A model generated the notes under the pieces. The model was not told the DNA's origin. It made no database searches and was given only the letters and a program-made list of their open reading frames with translations. Below, piece after piece: positions 41,360 to 51,561 of a stretch of 64,000 nt of DNA (positions are counted from its first letter, which is position 1; the number at the start of each line of letters is the position of its first letter). The position numbers were made by a program, and so were the translations under genes. Source of the DNA: Hemerocallis citrina (taxonomy: Eukaryota; Streptophyta; Magnoliopsida; Asparagales; Asphodelaceae); contig CM030358.1 in assembly GCA_017893485.1 (NCBI GenBank), forward strand, positions 150,983,368 to 151,047,367, given 5' to 3'.

Positions 41360-43994
41360 TTAATTGTTTTGAGATGCTCTGTTAGTACATCGACGCTTGT
41401 TGTGTCCTTCCAACCCGCACCTTGAACATTTCATTCTTGTACCCCTGCTAGAACTATCTCTCACATCCATATCGTTGCGTATTCTCGTGGATTTAGGCCG
41501 GGCTTTCCGTGAACGTCGCCCGTCGATAGTAGGCCAATATGCTTCATCTAGAATAGGACTGAACACAGGTGCCCAAGTTTGTGCTAATGACGTGATAAGG
41601 AAAAATTTATCAACATAAGGCTTGTGATCGATTGCACGATATGCACAGGCTGCTAATACATGAGAACAGGGAATATGATATAGATGAAACTTCATACATG
41701 TGCATGTTTTCGTACCCAAATTCACGGTGTGCAAGTTCCCACCCTTCCGTTCTCCATTTACCATGCGTATACCCGTTTTGACGGAAAAAACTCCAGGCTG
41801 ATGATGAAACATTGTAACCACATGTTGATTTGCTCTTTCACGGCGACTATCAATCAAATCATGTACACTTTTAGCAAAAATCTTCCCTTCACATAAAAGC
41901 TTACTAGCTTCCTATCGACGAGTAGTAAAGTAAGAGTTGAGACGTAAAAAAATCGTCTCAACAATCGCAGTTACTGGTAAACTACGGACTCCTTTCAGTA
42001 CTGAATTGAAGCATTCTGACAGGTTCGTAGTCATCATTCCATATCATCGACCTCCATCTGCATAAAGTGCCCATTTCTCAACTGGCTTCTCTTTCAACCA
42101 ATTAGCCGCCTCTACATTGACGATTTCAAGTTCAGCGAGTTTGGCCATGAACTTTTTGGGTTGGTGTTGACAAGCTATAATTTTGGCCTTCTTGCGCAAT
42201 GCCTTGCTACCAAATTTACTAAAAAAATTTGTGGCAAAATGACGCATGCAATATCGATGAAATCCATTCGGTTCGTTCCAAGCTCCGTTTTGCAAATCCA
42301 TAGCAGACAATATACCAGCATGACGATCCAAGATAACACACAACTCAGTGCGATTGGTGACATAATACCGGATGCAAGTCATAAACCATGTCCACGTATT
42401 TATACTCTCTTCATCAACCAATGCAAATGCAAAAGGAAATAAGCAACCATTCGCATCCGGAAAAACAGCAATTAGCAAACAACCCTTGTACTTACCGTAC
42501 AAGTGAGTTCCATCTACACTGATAACCGGTCTGCAAGACTTGAAACCTTCAATCGAAGGATCAAATGCCCAAAATACTGTCTTGAATGTTTCCTCACTGG
42601 GGCTAGACTCATATTTATCCCAGTGGACATCGGTCCCTGGATTTGCTGTTAGCAGAAAAGGCAACTTCGTGTATGCTTCTTCGAAGGTACCGTACAACCT
42701 CTCAATTGCCTTTTGTTTTGCTTTCCAAGCTTTCTTATATGAAATCTGATAATTATATTCTATTTTCACAATCTCAATAATTGTTCCCGGAAATAGAGCA
42801 ATATCCTTCTTCACCACACCCACAATCAAATTACTAACAAGGTTAGCATCAATTTTATAGTGGTCTTGATTCAACGTGGGATTCGTACAAGTATGAGGGC
42901 CAACTATTTTTTTCACCACAAAATTTCTCCCCCCTTTTGGAACAATAGCTCGTAATCTCCAAGGGCATCCACCATCACTTACTCCTGGGGGACCTTGTAC
43001 GATCTCCTCTTTTGTACGGTTTCTAGGTGCCATTTTACATTTAACAGTGTATAGTGACGGTGTTGTTTTCAATGTGACAAATTCACGATGTTTCTTGATA
43101 GAATACACCTTCACAGCATGCTGAATGGACTCTTTACTTACAAACTCCTGTCTAACGTAAAATTCGTCTACATTGGATGAACCAGAAGACTCTTGTGGAA
43201 ATGGGGGTACTCTAGCAGCTTGAGCCATCTCCTCCGTAACATGAGCATTAACATTAGCATACCTATCAATAGCTCTCACTTCATTAGAACTATTGTTCGA
43301 AGGATTTACATTTGCTACATCATCATCTTCTTCTCCATCATCACTTTCTAGACTTTTATCATCGTCTGTTTCTTCTTCTTCTTCATCATCATCTAATAAG
43401 CTGTTGTTAACCACTGCATTTTGAAAGAGTTCAAATACACTGTCATTTGGAACATAGTCAGGAACCGGTGTAGGTTGGGGGGGGGGGGAACTCAACATCT
43501 GTAGAATCAGCATTTCTTGTATTTGTGAATGTGTTTTCTTGTGAGGACAGTGGATTTGGTTGTGAAGATTGAGCGGGGTTAGACATTGTCTGCTGTGTAG
43601 GTACTACCCTTATGAAGCTTGCACTTGGAATATCATGTGGCTGAGCATTCAAGTTTTGAATTTGCTGAATATATAACTCTAATGCAGACCAAGCACAATT
43701 GGGATCAAATGTCTTAGCAATCAATGACTTCAGCGCATTATTAGTAGGTACGGGCACTGTCATAAAATACTGACCATCTCCTCTTCCTGCTGCGTATCGA
43801 GCTAAAATTTTCACATTCCATTGATTCATATCCCAATTAGTAATTTCATATATTTTCTCAACTAGTTCTTCAAATGTAATGGTACGGGGTACCCAAACTA
43901 TTTCCGGATCCAATACACTATAGCAACTACCAATCTTTGGATCACGAATTATTTCACCACCAAAGTATAACCAAATAGGAATCTCAAGATCCAT
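41360..43994 (-). pseudogene. MURA-type Mutator transposase
   Basis: Would cut and paste the element by a DDE reaction at the TIRs. Starts at 43994 (MDLEIPIWLYFGGEI), about 875 codons. Residues 1-100 look PB1-like; then a spacer, an acidic stretch, and a Mutator DNA-binding region (YVRQEFVSKESIQHAVKVYS). The catalytic part has VISVDGTHLYGKYKG (first D, near 42517), CVILDRHAGILSA (second D, near 42330) and NLSECFN (E, near 42020). A SWIM zinc finger CTCMKFHLYHIPCSH (near 41690) and a CCHC knuckle CSRCGLEGHNKRRC (near 41410) follow. Three defects: a frame change at a run of 12 G (43478-43489), a TGA at 42044 and a TAG near 41913. All motifs remain recognisable, so inactivation is recent. The stops fall close to the catalytic Glu. 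Confidence 0.92.
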
Positions 43995-44345
43995 ACCTAC
44001 GTATATTTATTAAAATATGCGAGTTATTATCTAACCACAAACAAAATCTATAACAAAATTCAGAAAATTAAAGGCCAATATTCATCATACCTTCACAAGC
44101 GTCAATGATAGAGCCGTAGATATTCCGGTAAAAGAGTTAAAGTTGCTATCCGCTTCAAATTTAGCAAAAATCAAAAAAATGGATCTTTCAAAATAAGGGT
44201 TTTGGATTATTATAGTGGAGATGGTTAGAGGGTTAGGAAGATATTGGTAAATATATTTAGATTAAGATTAGATTTTGTTGGTAGGAGGTCGCCCTAGATT
44301 TAGGAAGATGGGTTAGAGAAATAGAATATGTTAAAGTAGAGAGAG

Positions 44346-44598
44346 AGAAGAAGAAGAAAGGGGATCTGCGCTATTAAAAACGCAAAGTCCAAGACTAGTG
44401 CAAATAGAGTCGGTCTTTGAAAGACCGAGTCTTGGTCTTTGATTTTTCAAAGCGCAAGACTCGATCTTTCAAAGACCGAGTCTATTTGCACTAGACTCGG
44501 TCTTTGAAAGACCGAGTAGAACGCTTTGGAAAATAACAAAAAAAGTAGAGCAGTTTGAAAAAAACTTTGCAAAAATGGATCGTTTTGGGAAAAAATTC
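44346..44598 (-). repeat. right TIR of the Mutator-like element
   Basis: Inverted partner of 37705-37949, with three copies of the GGTCTTTGAAAGACC palindrome type. Confidence 0.93.
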
Positions 44599-44607
44599 AT
44601 ATGCACG

Positions 44608-44844
44608 AAAGGGAACAATTATCACTCATCTACCTGCACTTCCTATCGATCGCATAATATCCCTCTCTGACACATCGGTCCTACTCACACTTCAGGACAA
44701 CTCTTTGAAAGAGGAATTGAGTATAACTGCATTCTAATCTGATAAAACTTCACTATCACCATCATTTCTTTTTCACTAGTCTTTTATTATTATCATCATT
44801 TTTTGTATAAACCAGGAGAAAGAAGAAATACAGGAAAGTGCATA
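44608..44844. other. spacer between the two DNA transposons, possible host exon
   Basis: A 43-codon open stretch to the TAA at 44735-44737 has ordinary protein-like composition (LPALPIDRIISLSDTSVLL). It would follow a splice acceptor at 37694 if the Mutator-like element were absent. I do not recognise the protein. Confidence 0.25.
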
Positions 44845-44959
44845 TAAGAGCATCTGCAGTCGGTGGTTGCTAAATTTTGGGTAAATAACACAGAGAAATG
44901 AAAAATATGAGTTGTCAGTGTAGTCATATAAAGCTAAAATTTGGATTTTCATACGTTTT

Positions 44960-45330
44960 TTAATATCAGACGAAAAATTATCTACCGTCGTAGCACTTCG
45001 TATACATAAATTTAGTTGGACGGAGGATTATTTATCGTCCGTAAAATTAGAATTTTTTTTTTTAAATCGAATGGGACGACGGATCATTTGTCGTCGGTTG
45101 GATTTTGTTTTTTTTTTTAAATAATTCGATCGGACGGGAGATTATTTCCCATTCGACGAAAGGGGGCAAAATTGACGCGTTTTTGGGTGTCGGACGATGC
45201 TTAATGTTTCGTCTCATTAAATTTATTAATAAAAACATTAAAAATTTTGGCGCCAGACGAAGGATAAAACACCGTCCGTGAAACTTGCGCTAAAATGGAT
45301 CACGAGACGTGATTGAGACATTCGTCTCAT
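44960..45330. repeat. left subterminal palindromic repeats
   Basis: About seven imperfect dyads of the form GGACGRAGGATTATTTATCGTCC recur every 40-65 bp (near 44970, 45020, 45075, 45130, 45190, 45254 and 45305). Similar ones lie at 51220-51410. They may bind the transposase or ORF1 protein; that is inference. Confidence 0.65.
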
Positions 45331-45546
45331 GTGAAAAAGTAATATAAAAAAAATTCAAAAGGCAAATAAAGATGCTGGTTGAATAATTTACTTGGACAAA
45401 ATTATCCTTCGCCGAATGTGGGTTTCTCCTTATATATGGAGTTGGTTTAGAGAAGTTGAAACAACAGATTACATTACATCTTCTCTGTCTCAATTCTTCA
45501 TTTCCTTATTTCTTCCTCATCCTACCTCAATTCCCCAAAAAAAAAT

Positions 45547-47644
45547 ATGTCAATTAAACGTTTTATTGGTAGGCTCAAATCGAAGGGTATATTTAGTTCT
45601 GATCATGGTAACAGAGACAAATAACCGGAATCGGTTACTGAAGAAGTTGATTTAAACAATCCTAAAATGTGGATACCAGTAGTCGACAACCGCACTCATA
45701 TATGTAAGAATATTACTGAAAATTCTTTTGGTGGGTACTGTAACTTTAGGGGTAGTTGAAATGTTCCAATCAAAGCTTACAAGATTTGTTCTTGTATCCC
45801 AGTAGTGAAACAACTAATAGATAATACTGGCTGAAAACGTTTTTTCACAATTGATACGGAAAAATCATCCCATAAGATTGTTGAGTCTTTGGTTGAGAGA
45901 TGGTGGGACACTACCCACACATTTTATCTCTCATGCTGTGAGTTGGGTTTTACCCCGTTGGATTGGGCGATGTTAACGGGAATATCCATTGGGATCGGCA
46001 ATCAACCACCATGTAACAACGAGGCATATCCATTCGAAACAGTATAGTCCCGCTTCTTTCCTGAACTTACTTCCGATGATTGGAAGTCTCAGGAAATACG
46101 TTGTTCATTCCTGAAGAAATATTTCCACAGTAGTGTGATTGAGGCAGCAAAAACTGACTTGGTTATGAGGGTCGCTAGGGCATTCTTTTTTTTCTTCTTG
46201 AGTGAATTCCTTTTTGCAAATGGTGCTTCTGTTATTAGGTGTGGATAGCTTACAGCCCTCGCAGATTTGAGTAAATTTGGCACATTTGATTGGGGTAGTC
46301 AAGCTTTCGCACTATTATTTATGTCTCTGGATGCTTGTTCTAGGCATAGAGTTAAATCATTCAACGACCCATGGCAAGTACTCGAGGTAATTTTATTAAT
46401 AAGAGTACTAATTTAAACTTTTATATACTCATATATTCCAGGCTAATACATCATTATATTGTCAGTACTGGGCATATGAATACACATGTGTGTGTGTTTC
46501 AATCACTGTAAATACGGAAAATATTGCCGACACATTGCGAGCCACTGACAAAAGGCCAAAAATAATATGTTGGAACAAAAGTGAAATTGAGTACCGAAGA
46601 ACAGATCACGTTAGGTACAATATATCTATTGCTATGTACCAATTGGAGATGCGAACTTCGGCATCAATTATATGGCAACCGTATTTTGGATCTTCATATG
46701 AGGGTGAGCATGATATTATGCACGCTAATATCATGTCTCGTCACCGAATTGTTTTCCAGTTTTACGAGCAGGTAATAGTTTATATTTGTCACTTTATGAT
46801 ATTTTTTATTTACCGAGTTATTTAGGATATGTTTAATTTTTGTAATTTTACATAATTATATTGTAGGGTGTTTGGTATCTTGGTGATCGGTGTTACCGTC
46901 AATTGACTGGGATTATAGTAATACCAAGAGAACCACCGGTTGTTATGTCTAGAATACCAGTACAAGATATATGTCCACCTATTAACGCTTCTCAATTGGT
47001 CCACCCAGTAACCCAACGTATATATGATAAATATTAGGCAAAAGTATCAACAGGTGCTATTATGAAGAAAGTCTCGCATGTGGCAAATATTAATTTTAAT
47101 GGACCAGCTAGCATTAGTGATCCGACCGCACAGTTACCATTTCCTGCTCCACCATTTTGGGCCTCATCAGAGTATGTAACACAACCGTTTGAGGAACAGC
47201 CTGTAGACTACGGAGAGTGTGCAGTGGAAATGTCGTTGTATTATGAGGGAACAGTTACGAGAAGTTATCCACGTGAACCTGTTCATTTAGAACCCCGCAG
47301 TTCAAAATCATATGTAAGTTTATTTCCAACATTCTTACTTTACAAATAATTTCTAATTGACTATATTTACATCTGAAATATAACAGGAGGAACTGTACCA
47401 TGAACATGCTCAAGCAACTAATACGGAGGCACAATTACGAAGACTCATTCTAACTGAAACAGTATTAAGATCCTCTATTCCAACTAAAGTTATCGATCGT
47501 CGGAGATCAATATCAGGAGATCGGCCATCGCAGTCGGGTCGGTGGACCATGCATAGGAATGTTCAATACAGTAACACTTTTTATGATTCATCTAACCGAT
47601 CACCGGAATTCGTGCCAGAAACACAACCTGGGTATGATGATTAG
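45547..47644 (+). pseudogene. PMD protein gene carried by the Harbinger element, four exons
   Basis: Exons by splice sites and continuous phase: 45547-46386, 46442-46771, 46867-47313, 47387-47644 (280, 110, 149 and 86 codons). All introns are short, GT-AG, phase 0. PMD signatures: LVERWWDTTHTF, LGFTPLDWAMLTG, ANGASVIRCG, FDWGSQAFALLFMSL, and in exon 3 GVWYLGDRCYRQL. About six in-frame stops (near 45625, 45748, 45832, 46046, 46246 and 47036) disable it, yet every exon border is intact. At about 625 codons it looks complete. It lies upstream of the transposase gene in the same direction, about 430 bp apart. It is clearly a different PMD lineage from the one at 38856-40200. The function in the element is unknown; interference with host silencing is a guess based on the host MAIN/MAIL1 proteins. 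Confidence 0.85.
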
Positions 47645-48071
47645 ATATGGTAGATTTCTATTGCTAGTAGGCATTGTAAAAAAATGATCAATGTTGTAAT
47701 ATGAGATTAAAATGAAGTTGTGTTTTACCAAGTAAAATTAAATTTACAATTTTAATGCCCAATTAGCTAATGAGGGTTTTTTTAGTAATTTGCTTAAACA
47801 TAGGATTCGTTTCATTCTACATTGGTCATTACCGTTTCATTCAACCATGAACATGAAAGAATGTTTCCAAATTGAGATGTCACATCTTGTCACTTCACAT
47901 CTTGTCACTTCACTTTACATCTTTTCAAACTTTTTGAAGTTTGTCCATACGCTGTTGGTTTGTTTTTTGATTCGTTTCTTCCTTCGTAGACAACCAACAT
48001 GCTATTTAAGGACCATAAACAAAATATGAAAATGCATACCCAGATACACCAAATCAAAAAAGAAACAGAAG
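47645..48071. other. spacer between PMD and transposase genes
   Basis: AT-rich, with a direct repeat 'tcacatcttgtcacttcaca' near 47880. It probably holds the transposase promoter. Confidence 0.4.
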
Positions 48072-49357
48072 ATGACTTCTTCAAGCTACGTTGGCTCCTC
48101 TTCTTCATCCGACGAAAAAAATGATACGCTTGCACACATTATGAATCTACGTATGAATGTATTGTCGTTAGTTGTTCAAGACAATCAACGTACTAACCAC
48201 CGATGGTATATTTGTCGGGAAAGAGAAGATGGTGATAGACATCTTCACAGGGATTATTTTGCCGATAATCCTATTTACGGCGACACTCTATTTCGACGTC
48301 GTTTTCGTATGCACCGGCATTTATTTATTCGGATACTCCAAGCAACTGTAAGTTATGATTTCTATTTTCTTCAACGCCAAGATGCAACAAAAGCATTTGG
48401 CTTATCCCCATATCAAAAAATTACTGTCGCAATACGCTGTTTGGCATATGAAACTTCTGCCGATGCAATTGACGAATACATACGTACAAGCGAATATACG
48501 GTTCTAAAGATATTGCGACGATTTTGCATGTCAATTGTTAACGTGTTTGGGCCAGAATACATAAGACATCAAACGGCAAATGATGTGCAGAGGCTATTGG
48601 CAGAAAATTCATCTAGGGGTTTTCCAGGAATGTTAGGAAGTACTGATTGCATGCATTGGGCATGGAAAAATTGCCCGGTAGCCTGGCATGGTCAATACAC
48701 GGGTCACATACGTGAACCCACTATTGTTCTTGAAGCAGTGGCATCTTTCGATCTTTGGTTTTGGCATTCTTTCTTTGGAATTCTGGGGTGCAATAATCAT
48801 CTGAAAGTCCTCAACCGTTCTCTGCTGTTCAACAACATTCTCAATGGTTGTGCACCACCTGCTGAATTTTTAATTAACAATCGTGCATATAACATAGGGT
48901 ACTATTTAGCTGATGGTATATACCCCCATTGGCGACTATAGTGAAGACTTACTCAGCTCCAGATACACCGAAAAAGAAGAAATTTTCACAGATGCAAGAG
49001 GCTGCACGAAAGGATGTTGAGCGGACCTTCGGGGTATTACAGGCACGATTTACTATAGTTAGAGGTCTAGCCAGACTTTGGGATCCTAACAGTCTCTCAT
49101 ATATTATGAAAACGTGTATCATATTACACAATATGATTGTTGAAGATGAAAGGAAAGATGGGATTGGTGAATATGTATACGAACAACAAGCTAACTCGGC
49201 CTTCGTCACCCCTAATAGGTCTGGTCCAACTAAGTGTGCAGCTCGAATGGCACATACCGTACAACTGCATGATAGACAAATGCATCATGCACTTCGTCTT
49301 GATTTAGTTGAACATATTTGGAACACATATGGAGAGGTTGAAGAGAACGAAGATTAA
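48072..49357 (+). pseudogene. PIF/Harbinger transposase (DDE nuclease)
   Basis: About 428 codons from ATG 48072 (MTSSSYVGSSSSSDEK) to the stop at 49357. Family matches are strong: GMLGSTDCMHWAWKNCP with the first catalytic Asp, YNIGYYLADGIYP, and RKDVERTFGVLQARF with the catalytic Glu. Two defects are visible. The frame shifts by one base near 48930, between IYPHW and the following TIVKTYS. At the expected second catalytic Asp ('NNDINVL' in relatives) the sequence reads NNHLKVL, so Asp seems replaced by His. Either would abolish cutting. The transposase would act on the TIRs together with the Myb-like protein encoded on the opposite strand at 49967-50807. Confidence 0.92.
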
Positions 49358-49960
49358 GCAAAGATTTGAGATTGGTGCAAATGTGGAATGTGTAATTTGA
49401 GTTGGGAAAATTTTCATAAATGTAGCACTGTTAGTGTTTATGTTATGCTTTTAATTTGAGTTGAAGTTTTGTGCATGTTTTCGACTAATACTCGATTAAA
49501 AATTGTAAAATCAAAATATAATTTTCTAAGATGCTTAAACTTTTATCTTATATAACATGTACGAGTTATTAAGACACATTAAAACATGTCAATATCTCAA
49601 AAATAGAATCCCTCTTTTAACTTCAAACACATCAAAATCATTGAACAAGTCAAGAGCAGGACAACATATGCATACACAGTAGGGTTCTCCCTTTAAATCA
49701 AATTTTCGTTTACTTTTCATACAAAAACACCATACAACTCAACATATAATATTCAAACAACAACAATATAATTAAAATAACCACATTAAAAATCCATCAT
49801 TTTATTAATACCGGGTCACGTACATTAATAATAACCACATTAAAAACATTACAACATTAACATTAACAATAAGAGATAACTAATACAAATTGATGTACTA
49901 CTTTAACCCGGATGGGCCCCTTTTATGCATTATTTCATTCTGTCGACACAGAAAATAATA
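49358..49960. other. 3' regions of two converging Harbinger genes
   Basis: AT-rich, no ORF. Holds the 3' ends of the transposase and ORF1 transcripts. Confidence 0.5.
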
Positions 49961-49963
49961 ACG

Positions 49964-50807
49964 TTAACTTTCACTTAAGCTACTCAAATCCATACCCATT
50001 ATACGATCTTCATCCGCTCTTTCTAACCAATCTCGATCTCGTTGTTTCATCTCAAGCCTTCTTTCCTGCGTACTAATATAAAAAGCGTTAAAATTTCTCG
50101 TCTCTTCGATCATTGCAGAAACATCGGTGGCTTCGGAGGTGCGCTTCCCTTTTTTCTTTGCTTCTTTCCTACCAAGTGGTCGAGAAAGTGGGAAATGTGC
50201 ATTGAGATCAATTGGTATATCTGAACCCCATTGTACGTTTGGTGGTGAAGGGTTTGAACTACCACCTTCGTCAAATTGAGTATTTGGGATTGGTTTGAAA
50301 ACCTGAGTTGTACGAGTGGAGAATTTTGGTTGATCTTTCAAAATTTCATAACAGTTCAAATTTGAAGGGCTTGCCAGCTAACTGCATATATTCTAGTCGC
50401 GCATTGCGTACCTATTATAAAAAAAATTGTTCACGAAGATTAAGTTAACGGAATTTATTTTTATAAATGATACATATGAAATTAATGAAATTCATTAAAA
50501 CAAAACACACCTTATCCGCATCCATAGTACCGCTTGTCGCTCTATTGGTCACACTGCTCATCTTCGCAATGAACAGTGCAACTTCCTTTGACATAGTAGA
50601 GAATCGACTGCAAAGAGAGCCGGCTGTTCTATCGGTTGGACTTCCTAATAGATTGACAAATGTGAGAGAAATCCTATCCCAAAATTGAGACCCAGTTTAA
50701 TCGGTACCGATCAATGGAGATTGGGTTATTGCAACCCAACTTTGAGCCAAAATAATATCCTCATACATGGTGTATGCCCAGCCTCTAATTGGACGAGGAT
50801 TAGCCAT
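49964..50807 (-). pseudogene. Harbinger ORF1, Myb/SANT-like DNA-binding protein
   Basis: The companion protein that PIF/Harbinger transposases need for DNA recognition and nuclear entry. Exon 1 runs 50807-50511 (MANPRPIRGWAYTMYEDIIL), with a TAA near 50700, then FWDRISLTFVN and a SGTMDADK stretch that match the trihelix/SANT-like family. The intron is GT at 50510 to AG at 50412. Exon 2, 50411-49964, has EYMQLAGKPFKFE, a one-base frame change near 50350, then NCYEILKDQPKFS and, toward the C-terminus, RPLGRKEAKKKGKR and a charged helix. The stop and the frame change make it non-functional. Convergent to the transposase gene, as usual for this superfamily. Confidence 0.8.
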
Positions 50808-50819
50808 AAAATGAAATAA

Positions 50820-51558
50820 AAACAATATTGAGAATTGATACGGGATAGATAGATAGGAAGACCCTTAAGCAAAAAATTTGAGATGTGGTTTATAGAAAAG
50901 AATAGAGAGTGAGATGAACCCAATTCGTCTGCTCTGTTTGAGGATTTCAAAAACAACAGTGAGTGAGATGAAATGAGAAGAACACAGAGAGAGAGGAGAA
51001 CTGAGAGTGAGATGAACCCAATTCTTCTGCTCTGTATGAGTTGTTTACTTATATGAAGTAGTGTTTTTTTTTAAGCCGTTGGAGTGCGTTTGTACATCGA
51101 ATAGCCGTTGTAAAGTATAAAATTATAGGGAAAATGTGGATAAGGGTAAAAAGGTAATAACACAATTTGAAAAAAACAAAGGGGTACCAAAAGATTTTGT
51201 CTTTTAGACAATTGTAGGGACGGAGGATTATTTACCGATCGACGTTTTTTTTAATTATAATTTATTTCACAGACAGTATATTATCTTTCGTCCGATCAGA
51301 TTTGAGCTGCGAATTTGTAGGACGGTGTTTTATTTTTCGTTCGACCTCTTCGACGAAAGATAATCTTTCGTCTCATTAAACGGACGAAAGATTATCCTTC
51401 GTTAGCTATATTTTGGCAAAAGTCATTTCGTCTCTTATATTTGGCCAAGCAATGTTCATGTCAGATCGATATTTTGGGTAAATTGCCAACGACTACAACG
51501 TTTTTTTTTTTCATTTTTTTCCAAAATATGGGTAAATGGAAAACGACTACAAATGCTC
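50820..51558. other. right subterminal region of the Harbinger element
   Basis: Non-coding leader of ORF1, then palindromes of the GACGAAAGATAATCTTTCGTC type (51220-51410) and the TIR. The repeated phrase 'gagtgagatgaacccaattc' occurs near 50907 and 51005. Confidence 0.6.
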
Positions 51559-51561
51559 TAA

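Larger units (their letters stand above)
37705..44598. mobile_element. Mutator-like element with transposase and PMD gene
   Basis: TIRs of about 250 bp (37705-37949 and 44346-44598) and a perfect 9-bp TSD atatgcacg (37696-37704 and 44599-44607), the hallmark of Mutator. Inside are a PMD gene on the plus strand and a MURA-type transposase gene on the minus strand, converging on a 750-bp inverted repeat. The perfect TSD and the well-preserved TIRs point to fairly recent movement, though the transposase copy carries three disabling changes. Confidence 0.95.
44848..51558. mobile_element. PIF/Harbinger element with transposase, Myb-like ORF1 and a PMD gene
   Basis: Left end GAGCATCTGCAGTCG and right end CGACTACAAATGCTC are inverted with two mismatches, flanked by the 3-bp TSD taa (44845-44847 and 51559-51561), as expected of PIF/Harbinger. 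It encodes a PMD protein and a transposase on the plus strand and a Myb/SANT-like protein on the minus strand. All three have disabling changes. PIF/Harbinger elements normally need only the last two, so the PMD gene is an accessory. Confidence 0.92.
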
